From: Leadbetterella sp040829825
GTDB lineage: Bacteria; Bacteroidota; Bacteroidia; Cytophagales; Spirosomataceae
Length of the DNA stretch: 64,000 nucleotides
Strand: one strand, 5' to 3'
Assembly: GCF_040829825.1 (NCBI RefSeq)
Contig: NZ_JBFOLH010000002.1
Below the pieces are notes generated by a model, which made no database searches, had not been told where the DNA came from, and was given only the letters and a program-made list of their open reading frames with translations. Of this stretch, positions 25,166-34,898 are shown piece after piece. Position 1 is the first letter of the stretch, and each line of letters starts with the position of its first letter. A program made the translations under genes and the position numbers.

Positions 25166-26113
25166 TCATCCGTGCTCTTCCCGGTATTTATGATATACCA
25201 GGAGGGCGGCCGCCAGGTCTTCCACGGCCAGCCCGGCCGATTTGAACAGGGTAATTTCCTGCTCATTTTCCCGGCCCGGGTGAACGCCCCGGATAAGCCC
25301 GGCCAGGTCTGCTTTCACATCTTTTTCGGAAATAATGCCTTCTGCTATGGGTAGGGCCAGCTCACCGGTTTCGTGGAGGGCGCCCATTCGTGAATCTACA
25401 AAAATGCTGCTCTTCCGGATGGCCTCGTTGTCGGTTTCGCGGGTATCGGGCTTGTGTGAGCCGATCATATCCAGGTGCGCACCGGGCTTGACCCACTCTC
25501 CCCGGATCACCGGGGTGGCCGAAAGCGTGGCACAGGAGATCACATCTGCTGACCGTGCCGCCGCTTCCAGGTTTTCAACGGGTTCTGCCTGTATGCCTTC
25601 CTGTGCCAGCATAGTGACCATACCGTGCATTTTGGCCGGGTTACGGGCCCAGATGCTGATCTTCCGGAAATTCCTGACTACAGAATGAGCCTGTACCAGG
25701 TGTTGGGCTACTTTCCCGCTACCGGCTACCAGCAGGTGTCCGGCCGTTTTCCGGGCCAGGAACGAAGCCGCCAGGGCGGAGGTGCAGGCCGTACGGCGGG
25801 CGGTAATTTCAGCAGCATTCATCATGGCCAGGGGTTCTCCCGTAACCGTATTGCTCAGGGTATACCGGGCAAAGATAGAAGGCATGCCCCGGTCGGCATT
25901 ACCCGGCGCCACCGTTACCTGCTTTACGCCCATGTACTGATCGTTCCAGACCGGCATGAGAATAAGCGTATTTTCGTGTCCTTCGGGGGTTGTATAGAAA
26001 TGGTGATGCCGCAGGGGCATGGTGTAGTCTGACAGGAAGATGGCGCGCAGGGCTTCGATCAGCCCGGCGTAACCGAGATTCCTGGCGATTTGTTCGTCGG
26101 GTATAATGTGCAT
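25166..26113 (-). CDS. Ornithine cyclodeaminase / mu-crystallin family protein
   Basis: A 315-residue NAD(P)-dependent protein. The substrate Arg/Lys region appears in the FSxx-like LPLR segment near residue 40, and the Rossmann region as GHLLVAGSGKVAQHLVQAHSVVRN (about residues 125-148). The block GAHLDMIGSHKPDTRETDNEAI with DSRMGALHETGEL is diagnostic for the family. Members act as ornithine or alanine dehydrogenases, ketimine reductases or imine-forming enzymes; which one cannot be told. The frame extends to a TTG at 26134, but ATG at 26113 is the better start. It is transcribed leftward alone. Confidence 0.87.
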   Translation of the reverse strand: MHIIPDEQIARNLGYAGLIEALRAIFLSDYTMPLRHHHFYTTPEGHENTLILMPVWNDQYMGVKQVTVAPGNADRGMPSIFARYTLSNTVTGEPLAMMNAAEITARRTACTSALAASFLARKTAGHLLVAGSGKVAQHLVQAHSVVRNFRKISIWARNPAKMHGMVTMLAQEGIQAEPVENLEAAARSADVISCATLSATPVIRGEWVKPGAHLDMIGSHKPDTRETDNEAIRKSSIFVDSRMGALHETGELALPIAEGIISEKDVKADLAGLIRGVHPGRENEQEITLFKSAGLAVEDLAAALLVYHKYREEHG

Positions 26114-26214
26114 ATAGAACCGTTTAAATCCCAAAGATCGGGAAAAAATGGGATTGATCCGGCCGTTTTTTAGCCAAAGCTGCGCAGAACTTCACTTTCG
26201 TGAACAGGAGTTCA

Positions 26215-26247
26215 GCGTGCCCGCGGCTGTGAAAAGCCCGGGCACGC
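26215..26247 (-). terminator. Hairpin downstream of the SusCD operon
   Basis: A 9-bp perfect stem (GCGTGCCCG, 26215-26223, with 26239-26247), extended by four inner pairs past a bulge, 8 bp beyond the stop of the last gene. It lacks a T-run on the leftward strand, so it may protect the transcript end rather than terminate. Confidence 0.5.
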
Positions 26248-26254
26248 CGCCCTG

Positions 26255-27802
26255 TTATTTCAGCCAGCGGGAGTCGCCTATCCCCTGGAACTTCAGTTCT
26301 TCATTGCTCACTTTAAAATTGCCTTCATTGGCATTGGCATACCCCGGATCGTAGCTGGTGTGTGTGCCGCTGGCGTCATTTTTAGCACCCGATTGCGTAC
26401 TGCCGGTAAAGTTAGGCGCATTGAAATAATTGTTTTTGTCAAATTTCACAATGTTGGTTGACGCCTGGTTGGTGTAATAACCCTGGGTGTTAGACAGGAT
26501 ATTCTTCTCAAAGGAGATCTCGTGGCTGGCCAGGCGGATGTAGAGCATACGCCGGTTATTGCCGTTCGAAACATTGTTGAACGTATTGTTCCGGATGGTG
26601 ATGATGCTTTTCACATCGGGGAAGTTCGTTGATCCACCGCCATCCATCCGGAAGAAATCACGGGCAAGCGCGCTGTTATAGGCGGTGTTATTGATAAAAT
26701 CAAACCTGCGGGCCAGCCCGTTCCGGAAATCAATAAAGTCGCCGCCGTTACACTCAATATTGGAATAGACGGTATTGGTGATCAGCACGGCCTCAATCAG
26801 CGTGGCATTGTTCACGTAGAGGGCTCCTTTGGTATAGTTGGTTATGGTACACCCGTCTATGACCAGGTTGCCGAAGGTACCGGCGGCATAGATGATGGTC
26901 TGGTTACCGTCTGCCGAGCCGGTTCCGTCTAAGCTCAGGTCTTTGAGTTCCAGGCCGGCGCCGTCGCTTACCCGGAATATAGTGCCTTTGAGAACCGGCT
27001 TATCGCTGGGCCGGGCACCTTTGATGGAGATTGAGCGCGTTATGGCAATATCTCCTGAGGAGTAGGTTCCCGGCAGCAGGCCGAAAACATCGCCTTCTTT
27101 GGCATTCTGGAAGAGGGTGGTGATGTCGTCACCGGGAGAAACGATAATGGCACCGCCCAGGTCGATCAGCGTAGTGAACGTAACCGTACCTCTTGTACCG
27201 CTGCCGCGCATGAGCCTGGCGGTATAGGTGGTTTCGCCTGTGAGGCCGGTGAGGGTGGCTGCACCGGCAGTCACTTCGGCTGCAGAGAGGGTATGCTCCA
27301 GGTTACCGGGGGTGAGCACGATCTTGTCGGCGGCCTGCCCTGCCGGCCAGCGGAGGGTGACTTCGGTGGCTTTGAGGTCATCCGGGCTCACGGGCTGGAA
27401 CAGCTGCTCGGCATTTGTGGTAATGGTCACACTTGTCCATTTGGAGTCGGCCAGGTTTTCTCCTACGGCCTTCACCTGTACCGTATATTGGGTTTCGCCG
27501 TTCAGGTTGGGTACGGTGTAGGGCAGGTCTTCGAGGGTAATGCCGTCAAAAGTCAGGGCCGGGCTGCCTGAGGTTCCCGTTCCTTCAAAGAGCTGTACTG
27601 CGTACGAACGGGCATGCCGTACTTCTGCCCAGGTTAAACGCAGGGAGGTCTGGTTGACGATCCGGGCCTCCACGTTGGTAGGTGAAAAAAGGCGGCTGAC
27701 ATTCAGCTCCGTGATTTCATCGGCCAGCTGGTCATCACAGGCCTGAAAACTCAGGGCCAGGGCCATGCTTAGGATATAGATGAGTAGTTGGTTCTTTTTC
27801 AT
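26255..27802 (-). CDS. Surface lipoprotein with FN3-like domains and a parallel beta-helix (DUF4957/DUF5123-like)
   Basis: A 515-residue protein with a lipoprotein signal ending at FQACDDQ. Residues about 38-125 and 130-210 are fibronectin type III-like. From about 215 a right-handed beta-helix appears, opening with GGAIIVSPGDDITTLFQNA and KEGDVFGLLPGTY and continuing with rung-like ELKDLSL and IDGCTITNYTKGALY. This layout matches DUF4957/DUF5123 proteins found behind SusD in pectin loci. As the third gene after SusC and SusD, with a 5-bp gap, it is most likely a surface glycan-binding protein or an atypical pectate lyase; I cannot see catalytic residues. Confidence 0.82.
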   Translation of the reverse strand: MKKNQLLIYILSMALALSFQACDDQLADEITELNVSRLFSPTNVEARIVNQTSLRLTWAEVRHARSYAVQLFEGTGTSGSPALTFDGITLEDLPYTVPNLNGETQYTVQVKAVGENLADSKWTSVTITTNAEQLFQPVSPDDLKATEVTLRWPAGQAADKIVLTPGNLEHTLSAAEVTAGAATLTGLTGETTYTARLMRGSGTRGTVTFTTLIDLGGAIIVSPGDDITTLFQNAKEGDVFGLLPGTYSSGDIAITRSISIKGARPSDKPVLKGTIFRVSDGAGLELKDLSLDGTGSADGNQTIIYAAGTFGNLVIDGCTITNYTKGALYVNNATLIEAVLITNTVYSNIECNGGDFIDFRNGLARRFDFINNTAYNSALARDFFRMDGGGSTNFPDVKSIITIRNNTFNNVSNGNNRRMLYIRLASHEISFEKNILSNTQGYYTNQASTNIVKFDKNNYFNAPNFTGSTQSGAKNDASGTHTSYDPGYANANEGNFKVSNEELKFQGIGDSRWLK

Positions 27803-27807
27803 GAGTA

Positions 27808-29610
27808 TCAATTAAAATTATAACCGTCGTTGGTGAGCTTACCGTTGCTGGTATCCAGGAACACCTGCCAGATCGGCCAGAATTGTTGCTGATCCGGGTT
27901 ACGGAGGTACAGGGCATCCCAGTATTTGACGGCATCGTTAGAAGAGTTCAGGGTCCAGGTTTTGTTGTATTCGTATCCCAGTGAAGCCCCTGTAGCATCT
28001 GTATCGCCGAAGTTCAGCCCGTATATCTTTGCTGTTTCGCCATCGGAAGCGATGGTATAGTAGATTTTGGCCGGCAGGGTGGCGTATTTGCCCTGGCGGG
28101 TATCCAGCTGCTGAAGCTTGGTTCTGGCTTCGGCCAGCTTGGTGCCCAGCAGGTTCCAGCGGATGAGGTCGGCTTTTCTCAGCATCTCGCCGGTAAATTC
28201 CAATGCTCTTTCATCTACTATGGCGTTAAAGAAGGCCTCTTTGCTGACCGTAGCCTGCTGCATGAACTCTGCTACCTTCCGGGGCTGGCCGGGGAAGGCC
28301 CGGTCGCGGATCATTTTTAGGTAAGGGGCTGCGGCAGCAGGGCCATCGAGCTCGTTGATGGCTTCGGCGGCCATCAGCAGCACATCGGCGTAGCGCATGT
28401 ACATCCAGTTCAGCCCGTCGTCATTGGTAGAGGTAACCTTCCGGTTCAGCCATTCGTAGCGGTACTTGCCGAAATACCAGGCACCCAGGCTGTTAGGCTC
28501 CTGGCGAACGCCCTTCGGAGAAGAGGCGCTGGCTACCCATTTGTAGGGTATGCAGGTTACGTCGCGGCGAACGTCGTCTTTGTCGTATTCATAGTACATG
28601 ATGGGATTGGGGCCGTTGGTACCGCCCTTGTTCTGCCCGGTGTAATCGCTGACCACATCGTGCTTTACGCCCAGGTCAAAGATCACCCGGCCGCGGCCCT
28701 CGCTGAAGGGGATCTCCCAGAGCGACTCCAGCCCGGCGCGGTTGGTTTCTGCAGCAAAGGTCCTGAATACTTCTTCAAAACCCAGCAGGCGGGCCGTGCC
28801 GCTGTTGATCACGTCAAGGCATTCTTTTTTGGCAATGGCATACATTTTTTCAGGGGCCAGGTCGGGGTCAGTGCTTCTTCTGACTGATCCGTCGCTCCGC
28901 TGCCCGTAACCGCCGGCAGCCAGCGCCAGGCGGGCGCGCAGCCCTTTGGCAAATGCCTTGTTGACCCGTTCTACCGACTGGGTAACGGCGGTTTCATTGG
29001 GCCAGGCCAGGAGTTCGGCAGCCTCTTCGAGGTCAGCCAGGAGCTGCTTGTAGACCACATCGCGGTCAGCTCTTTCCATGTAAACCGTTTCTGAATTAAC
29101 GGGTTCAAAACGGGCCGGCACATCGCCCCAGCCCTTCAGGAGGTCGCTGTATACCACGGCCCTGAGGGTGAGCATCTCGCCCAGCAGCTGGGCCAGCTCT
29201 TTGTTCTGCTCCACGTTTCCATAGGTTTTCAGGCCGCGGATGGCCAGGTTGGCCCGCTCAATTCCTTCGTAAAACTTGGCCCAGGCGTTGTTATCCGTAT
29301 TCATCTGGGAGTTGTTCACGTTGGTGTTGTAATTTGAAAGCCGCGCCTGTTCCGAAGTGGTATTTTTAACGGAGTTGTAAACTTCGGTGTCGGTGTTGAT
29401 GCCGTAAAATACCAGGTACCTGCCCCGGTAAGAGTTGGTTTCGGCAAACGACTGGATCACGCCGGCAATGGCCCCCTCGGCAAGGCTGGGGGTGGAAAAG
29501 ATCACCGACTCATCAAGCGACGACCGGGTAGGAGCTTCCAGGATGTCCTTACAGGCGTTTAGCCCGGCTGAAAGGATTATGATTAATGCTATTGAGAATA
29601 TTCGTTTCAT
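27808..29610 (-). CDS. SusD/RagB-family nutrient-binding lipoprotein
   Basis: A 600-residue lipoprotein with signal and lipobox at AGLNACKD. TPR-like helices follow, with the SusD-type N-terminal pattern (PTRSSLDESVIFSTPSLAEGAIAGV) and the C-terminal RAxxF/MRYADVLLMAAEAINEL, plus VDERALEFTGEMLRKADLIRW, which is diagnostic. SusD proteins cap the SusC transporter and bind oligosaccharide on the cell surface. The gene starts 4 bp after the SusC gene, and its neighbours (PL10, CE8, GH105) indicate pectic oligosaccharides as ligand. Confidence 0.96.
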   Translation of the reverse strand: MKRIFSIALIIILSAGLNACKDILEAPTRSSLDESVIFSTPSLAEGAIAGVIQSFAETNSYRGRYLVFYGINTDTEVYNSVKNTTSEQARLSNYNTNVNNSQMNTDNNAWAKFYEGIERANLAIRGLKTYGNVEQNKELAQLLGEMLTLRAVVYSDLLKGWGDVPARFEPVNSETVYMERADRDVVYKQLLADLEEAAELLAWPNETAVTQSVERVNKAFAKGLRARLALAAGGYGQRSDGSVRRSTDPDLAPEKMYAIAKKECLDVINSGTARLLGFEEVFRTFAAETNRAGLESLWEIPFSEGRGRVIFDLGVKHDVVSDYTGQNKGGTNGPNPIMYYEYDKDDVRRDVTCIPYKWVASASSPKGVRQEPNSLGAWYFGKYRYEWLNRKVTSTNDDGLNWMYMRYADVLLMAAEAINELDGPAAAAPYLKMIRDRAFPGQPRKVAEFMQQATVSKEAFFNAIVDERALEFTGEMLRKADLIRWNLLGTKLAEARTKLQQLDTRQGKYATLPAKIYYTIASDGETAKIYGLNFGDTDATGASLGYEYNKTWTLNSSNDAVKYWDALYLRNPDQQQFWPIWQVFLDTSNGKLTNDGYNFN

Positions 29611-29614
29611 CGAT

Positions 29615-32600
29615 TCAAAAGTTTAGATTTAAACCCACCACAAACAATTTACTTTTCGGATACGCCGAGTAGTCGACTCCCGGTGTGAGCTGGGTTTTCC
29701 TCCGGGTGGAAACCTCCGGATCAAACCCGGAATAGTTGGTCAGCAGCCACAGGTTATAACCGGTAGCATAGAGGCGGACCTTCTCTATTTTCGCCTTGTG
29801 GCTGATGCTGACCGGCAGGGTATAGCCTAAGGTCAGGGTGTTCAGCCGCAGGAACGAACCGTCTTCCACGGCCCAGTCGCTGAATACAAACCGGCTCATG
29901 TACGGTGACCACAGCGTGGTGTTCCGGTTCAGGGCTTCCAGCTCGGCCGGGTCATTGCTGATGGTGCCGTCAGCCGTGAGGTTGGTCCAGCGGTTTCCGC
30001 TGGCCATGAGGTCGATCATGTTCCGGGAGTGGTATTTGCTGGTAGAGGTATATTCTATTTTGTTGGCATTGTAAATGTCGTTGCCATAGCTCCAGTTGAA
30101 AATGGCCGAGAGGTCGAAGTCACGGAAGCGCCCGCTCAGGTTGAAGCCGCCTGTATGTTTGGGGTTGGCGTTGCCTATAACGGTACGGTCGGAAACGTTC
30201 ACCACGTTATCGCCTTCGGTGATGTTTTTCAGCTTCATGCTGCCGGGACGCAGGGTACCTACTACAGACGAGGCATCGGGTACGCCGTCTTTGAGGATCC
30301 ACCGGCCGGTGGCTGCGTCAAAGCCGGTGAAGTCGGAAACCTCGTACCGGCCGTCGCTGAGATAGCCGTACATTTCGCCCACCGATCCGCCGCTGGCTAT
30401 CCAGTAATCGGCACCGATCTCGGTAGAAGCCCAGCCCGATTCCCCGTAGAAGTTCTCCATAAGGCCGAGTGACATGATCTTGTTCCGGTTGAAGCTGATA
30501 TTGGCGCCGATATTCAGTTCAAAGTCTTTCTTTTTAACGGCCACGCCGTTTACGGTAAATTCAATCCCGCGGTTACGGGTCTCGCCCATGTTCCGGTACT
30601 GGTTGTCGTAGCCCGTGCCCGGGGTAGGGAAGAGAATGAGCAGGTCTTTGGTAGAGTTGACGTAGGCGTCAATAGTACCGTTCAGCCGGTCGTTTAGGGC
30701 GGCAAAGTCGATACCGATGTTCCGGGTAATGGTGGTTTCCCACTTCAGATCAGGGTTAGCCATGGTTTTGGAGGCAGCCCAGAAGCTGTTGAAGCCGTTG
30801 ACCCAGGTGGTGGTGCTCACGTTAAAGGTCTGGGCCATTTGCCCGGCAGGAATGTTGTTATTACCGGCCGTACCGTAGCTGAGCCGCAGCTTCAGGTCGT
30901 CGAGCCAGCCGGCTGCCGGCGCCATGAAGGGCTCAGCCGAGATGCGCCATGCGGCAGCCAGGGAAGGGAAGTACCCCCAGCGGTTGCCTTCTGAGAATTT
31001 CGAGGAGCCGTCGGCGCGGAAAGTGGCCGTCAGCAGGTATTTGCTTTGATAATCGTAATTGGCACGCCCGAAGAAAGAAAACAGCTTTTCGTCGGGGCTC
31101 AGGTAATTTTCAACAGAGTTGGCATTGCCCTGTGACGACAGCTTCGTAGCGTCATCAAAGGTGAAGGTTTTAGGGAAACCGTGTACGATGGAGGTAAAGA
31201 CCTCGCGGGTGGTCAGGATGTATTCCTGCCCGGCCAGTACATTAAGCTTGTGACCGTTGCCCAGCAGCCGGTTGAAGTCATAGCTCAGCGTATTGGTATT
31301 TCTTAGCGACTGGCGGGCCTGCTTTTCAAACGAAATGGCGGGCAAGCCCTGGTTTTCAGCCGAAGGCACGTTGTTTACGTAGTAGGTGGTGGTACCGTAA
31401 AAGCGGTTGTCGGTATTGCGGTAATCGTCGAGGCCGCCTTCTACCTTCAGGGTCATGGCCGGGAGGAGGTTCCAGGCAATGCTTCCGTTCAGGGTATAGT
31501 TTTTCCGTTGCTGGTAGCGGTCGTTATCGGTGAGCGACTGGATCGGGCTGAAGAGGTTGAAGCCCTCATCGGTATCGTCTGAGCCCGTAAGGCCTGCTAC
31601 CGGTACCGGCGGGTAAATCATGGCAAATTTCAGGCGCGAGTCGGCCGAAGAATAAGCATTCTGCTCGTTGGTGCCGCCGCCGTCAATGCGGGTGTCGGAA
31701 TACCGGAGGGAGAGGTCGAGCACCACATTTTTATAGGGACGGTTGTTGATCCGGAAGGTGAGGTTATCCCGCTGGAAGCCCGACAGCTGCATAATGGCCT
31801 TATCGCGGATGTTGTTGTAGCTCACCGTGTACCGGGTCTTTTCACTTCCGCCATTAATGCTCAGGTTGTTATTGAACATGTAACCGGTACGGCCGAAAGT
31901 TTGTTCCTGCCAGTTGTTGGGCGTTACTTCGCGGTAGAGGTCCATATCCTGGAAATTACCGAAATACCGGGTGTAGGTGGTAAGGCTGTTGTCGAGCAGC
32001 GCCCTTTCGTATTGCCACAGGGCGTAGTCGTAAGGGTCAAGCACATCCAGCTGGTTGGCCAGCTTCCGGAAACCGCCGTAGCTGTTGAAGCTGACGCTTA
32101 CTTTGCCGGCTTTGCCGCTTTTGGTATTGATAATGATTACCCCGTTGGCGCCCCGGGCTCCGTAAATAGCGGTAGAGGAAGCGTCTTTCAGCACATCAAT
32201 GGATTCAATATCGGCCGGTGCAATGTCAGAAATCGAGGCCACCGGGAATCCGTCAACGATAAACAGCGGGGTATTATCGCCGGTGATGGAGCCGCCACCC
32301 CGTACCCGTATCCGCATTTCGGCATCGGGAGAACCTTCTGTGGTAGAAATCTGTACCCCGGCCAGGCGCCCGGCAATGGCTTCCATCGGGGAAGCCACCG
32401 GGATGCTGTTAAGCTTATCGCTGCCGATAGAGGCCACCGAGCCGGTCAGGTCTTTCTTACGTACGCTTCCGTAACCGATCGATACCACTACCTCGTTCAG
32501 GGTGTTTTCGTCGTTTTCCAGGGTTACATCCACTACTGACCTGCCGTTAACGGCTATTTCCTGTGTTTTCATTCCGAGGAAGGAGAACACCAGGACGGCT

Positions 32601-32818
32601 TTTGAAGAAGCGGCGATCTGGTATTTGCCGTCGGCATTGGTGGCCGTAGCGGTGGTTCCCCCTTTTACCCGGACGGTTACCCCGGGCAGGGTTTCATTAT
32701 CGGCCCCCGTTACTGTTCCGCTGACCCCCGACTGGGAGAAAGCGGAATAGGAAAAGAGTACCGCAAAGAGCAAAAGCCATTGCGACACCGGGTTCTTAAA
32801 GGAGATACATTTACTCAT
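29615..32818 (-). CDS. SusC/RagA-family TonB-linked outer membrane protein
   Basis: A 1067-residue outer-membrane protein. After the signal peptide (residues 1-28) comes a carboxypeptidase-regulatory-like domain (GVSGTVTGADNETLPGVTV, about 31-110), then the plug with the SusC hallmark IRVRGGGSITGDNTPLFIVDG and YGARGANGVIIINTKSG, then a 22-strand barrel ending in the aromatic LFVVGLNLNF. It imports oligosaccharides with energy from TonB. The operon and the SusD partner point to pectic substrates. It follows the pectinesterase gene by 30 bp. Confidence 0.97.
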   Translation of the reverse strand: MSKCISFKNPVSQWLLLFAVLFSYSAFSQSGVSGTVTGADNETLPGVTVRVKGGTTATATNADGKYQIAASSKAVLVFSFLGMKTQEIAVNGRSVVDVTLENDENTLNEVVVSIGYGSVRKKDLTGSVASIGSDKLNSIPVASPMEAIAGRLAGVQISTTEGSPDAEMRIRVRGGGSITGDNTPLFIVDGFPVASISDIAPADIESIDVLKDASSTAIYGARGANGVIIINTKSGKAGKVSVSFNSYGGFRKLANQLDVLDPYDYALWQYERALLDNSLTTYTRYFGNFQDMDLYREVTPNNWQEQTFGRTGYMFNNNLSINGGSEKTRYTVSYNNIRDKAIMQLSGFQRDNLTFRINNRPYKNVVLDLSLRYSDTRIDGGGTNEQNAYSSADSRLKFAMIYPPVPVAGLTGSDDTDEGFNLFSPIQSLTDNDRYQQRKNYTLNGSIAWNLLPAMTLKVEGGLDDYRNTDNRFYGTTTYYVNNVPSAENQGLPAISFEKQARQSLRNTNTLSYDFNRLLGNGHKLNVLAGQEYILTTREVFTSIVHGFPKTFTFDDATKLSSQGNANSVENYLSPDEKLFSFFGRANYDYQSKYLLTATFRADGSSKFSEGNRWGYFPSLAAAWRISAEPFMAPAAGWLDDLKLRLSYGTAGNNNIPAGQMAQTFNVSTTTWVNGFNSFWAASKTMANPDLKWETTITRNIGIDFAALNDRLNGTIDAYVNSTKDLLILFPTPGTGYDNQYRNMGETRNRGIEFTVNGVAVKKKDFELNIGANISFNRNKIMSLGLMENFYGESGWASTEIGADYWIASGGSVGEMYGYLSDGRYEVSDFTGFDAATGRWILKDGVPDASSVVGTLRPGSMKLKNITEGDNVVNVSDRTVIGNANPKHTGGFNLSGRFRDFDLSAIFNWSYGNDIYNANKIEYTSTSKYHSRNMIDLMASGNRWTNLTADGTISNDPAELEALNRNTTLWSPYMSRFVFSDWAVEDGSFLRLNTLTLGYTLPVSISHKAKIEKVRLYATGYNLWLLTNYSGFDPEVSTRRKTQLTPGVDYSAYPKSKLFVVGLNLNF

Positions 32819-32848
32819 ACATGTAAGGTTAAATTGCTTTGTTATTTT

Positions 32849-33808
32849 TTACAATGAAGCGGGAGTCCAGTCCCCGAAAATTTTTGCCAGGGTGTAATCG
32901 GCGGCCTGTTCTGCGGTGAGCTGCCGGGCCCACGCCACCCGCTCAGCCGTATCACTGCCTGCACCGGTGTTACCCAACTCGGCATAGTAAGCGGTTTTTT
33001 CATTGGCCGGGTTCCGCCAGTTGTCCCAGCCTTCTTTCCGGATCACCGGCCCCAGGTCGCATTGGAGGAAAACCACGCGGGAGAAAGGCCGCCAGGGCCG
33101 GCCCAGGAAGTGGGTTTCAGCTGCTTCGCCGGTGATTTTGCAGTTTTTGAAAACATAGCCGTAGGGCCTCCATTGGTAGGTAGAGGCTGCGGTGATATAG
33201 CCTTTTCCTTTACAATGGATGGTGCAATTTTCGAAAACGGCTATGGAGGGACCGAAAATGAAATCGACGGTTCCTTCAATATAGCAGTTTTTGTAGTACT
33301 GCCGGCTGTCTGGCCCGAATGTATACAGGGTGTCCTGGAAGCCCAGGAACCGGCAGTTTTCAAAAACTGATTTGTCACTTTTGATCCAGAGGGCCACCGC
33401 CTGGCCTACGGGCCCTGCCGTATTCTGAAACGTGATATTTTTAGCGGAGAAGCCTTCACCGAAAGCATAGAACGATGCCGAACCAGTGGTGCCTGTTTCT
33501 TCCCCGAAAATATTCTTCTTCGTAGCAAAATCATCAAAGGTGAGAACCGTATTTTCCGGGCTTTCGCCGATCAGCACCACGTTGGTCTTGGACCCGGCCA
33601 GAACGATCTTCTCCTTATAAACACCCCGCTTAATGAAGATGGTGGTGGTGTTTTTCCGGAAGTCAGGTACGGCATTAATGGCTTCCTGCACCGTTCTGAA
33701 CTGCCCGGAGCCGTCAGCTGCCACTACGAAGTCGTAGGGTTGTGCCGCTGCCTGCCGGGTAAAGACAAGCAGGAAGATGCAGATCAGATGTCCCATTTTT
33801 GCTTCCAT
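32849..33808 (-). CDS. Pectin methylesterase, CE8
   Basis: A 319-residue secreted beta-helix enzyme with a signal peptide (LICIFLLVFTRQAAA). The CE8 motifs are all present: QAVAL, QDTLY with a catalytic Asp, DFIFG with the nucleophile Asp, and LGRPWRPFSRVVFL with the catalytic-site Arg. It hydrolyses methyl esters of homogalacturonan, making it available to the pectate lyase encoded just upstream. Its start overlaps the end of that gene by 25 bp (or 13 bp if the second ATG at 33796 is used), so translation is probably coupled. Confidence 0.95.
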   Translation of the reverse strand: MEAKMGHLICIFLLVFTRQAAAQPYDFVVAADGSGQFRTVQEAINAVPDFRKNTTTIFIKRGVYKEKIVLAGSKTNVVLIGESPENTVLTFDDFATKKNIFGEETGTTGSASFYAFGEGFSAKNITFQNTAGPVGQAVALWIKSDKSVFENCRFLGFQDTLYTFGPDSRQYYKNCYIEGTVDFIFGPSIAVFENCTIHCKGKGYITAASTYQWRPYGYVFKNCKITGEAAETHFLGRPWRPFSRVVFLQCDLGPVIRKEGWDNWRNPANEKTAYYAELGNTGAGSDTAERVAWARQLTAEQAADYTLAKIFGDWTPASL

Positions 33809-34818
33809 TTCGGGTATTCACGGGTTAAAAGTTTTTCGGCGTAATTTCCGTAATAAGAATAGCCCACCCTTCTTTCCTGTTCTATGTCTTTCAGGTCGGC
33901 TTTGGGCTGACTGTCGCGCCCGGTAAAGAAAGGCCGGTTGGTTTCCAGGTCATAAAACCGGGCCCAGATCACTTTGCCGGGAGAAGGGAAAATAACCCGG
34001 TCAATGGCTTTGCCGTTTTCGTCGCGAACCAGCCGGGTATCCATATCCCGGATTTTCGCTTTTTCAAACCAGGCTACGGCTGCATTTACGGCTTTCCTGA
34101 TTTCGGGACCCGGATTTTCAATACCCATCAGGAACCGTACGATACCCACGCTTTCGGAACCGCTCAGCGAGGGGAGCTCAAAAGCCCGTGCTTTGGCCGG
34201 CAGGAAGGTGTCGCGGTCGTGCTGGGCACACCATACGGTGAGGGTTCCGTTCTGGATGTACTGGCATTTCAGGATGCATTGTACGCCCCGGTCAATGGCT
34301 TTTTGAGCTGCTTGTGCCTGACGGGGCTGCAGAGTGGCAAATCCGTCTTGCCGGCCGGCCACTTCCCGCATCACTTCCAATACACAAACCATAGCATTGT
34401 CATTAAAGGTAATGTGTTTCCGGTAGCCGGTGGTATCCGGGAAAAACTGTCCCCAGCCGCCTGAAGGATATTGGGCCTTCAGCAGGTAGTCTACACCCCT
34501 TTCTACTGCCGCCAGGTATTTTGTATTGCCGGTACGGGTATAGGCTTCTGCCAGGTAGTTGATCTCGCGGGTAGTGGCCTGGTCGTCTATGGTGGTATCT
34601 GACTTCTTCCTGTCGTTTTGTATCTTATCTTTTTGCTCTTTTGTGAGCTCTTTCCCGTAATTAATGGGGTCACCGCCGGGCTGTGGCCAGCCGCCGTTTT
34701 CGCGCTGGTAGACCAGTATTCTTTCCGCTACGGCGTCCGTTTTTTCCTGAGCGGGAACATCGTTGTAACCGGTTGCTCTGAAAAGTACAATAAAAACATA
34801 TATCAAAGGTATGTTCAT
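33784..34818 (-). CDS. Pectate lyase, PL10 family
   Basis: A 344-residue secreted protein. The alpha/alpha-toroid family signature is seen as RENGGWPQPGGDP, then DDQATTREINYLAEAY, then YPSGGWGQFFPD and HITFNDNAMV. The C-terminal block RFYDLETNRPFFTGRDS with YSYYGNYAEKLL is also typical of PL10. The enzyme cleaves polygalacturonate by beta-elimination and gives unsaturated ends, which GH105 and KduI/KduD then handle. It is the first gene of the leftward SusCD operon, with LacI-type sites about 80 bp upstream. Confidence 0.93.
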   Translation of the reverse strand: MNIPLIYVFIVLFRATGYNDVPAQEKTDAVAERILVYQRENGGWPQPGGDPINYGKELTKEQKDKIQNDRKKSDTTIDDQATTREINYLAEAYTRTGNTKYLAAVERGVDYLLKAQYPSGGWGQFFPDTTGYRKHITFNDNAMVCVLEVMREVAGRQDGFATLQPRQAQAAQKAIDRGVQCILKCQYIQNGTLTVWCAQHDRDTFLPAKARAFELPSLSGSESVGIVRFLMGIENPGPEIRKAVNAAVAWFEKAKIRDMDTRLVRDENGKAIDRVIFPSPGKVIWARFYDLETNRPFFTGRDSQPKADLKDIEQERRVGYSYYGNYAEKLLTREYPKWKQKWDI

Positions 34819-34898
34819 CTGGCTTGAAACAGGTGGTTTGCAGAGGCAAGAATGCTGTAGTAAATTGAAATAAACAAAGAACTTATTGGTTTTTTTAA

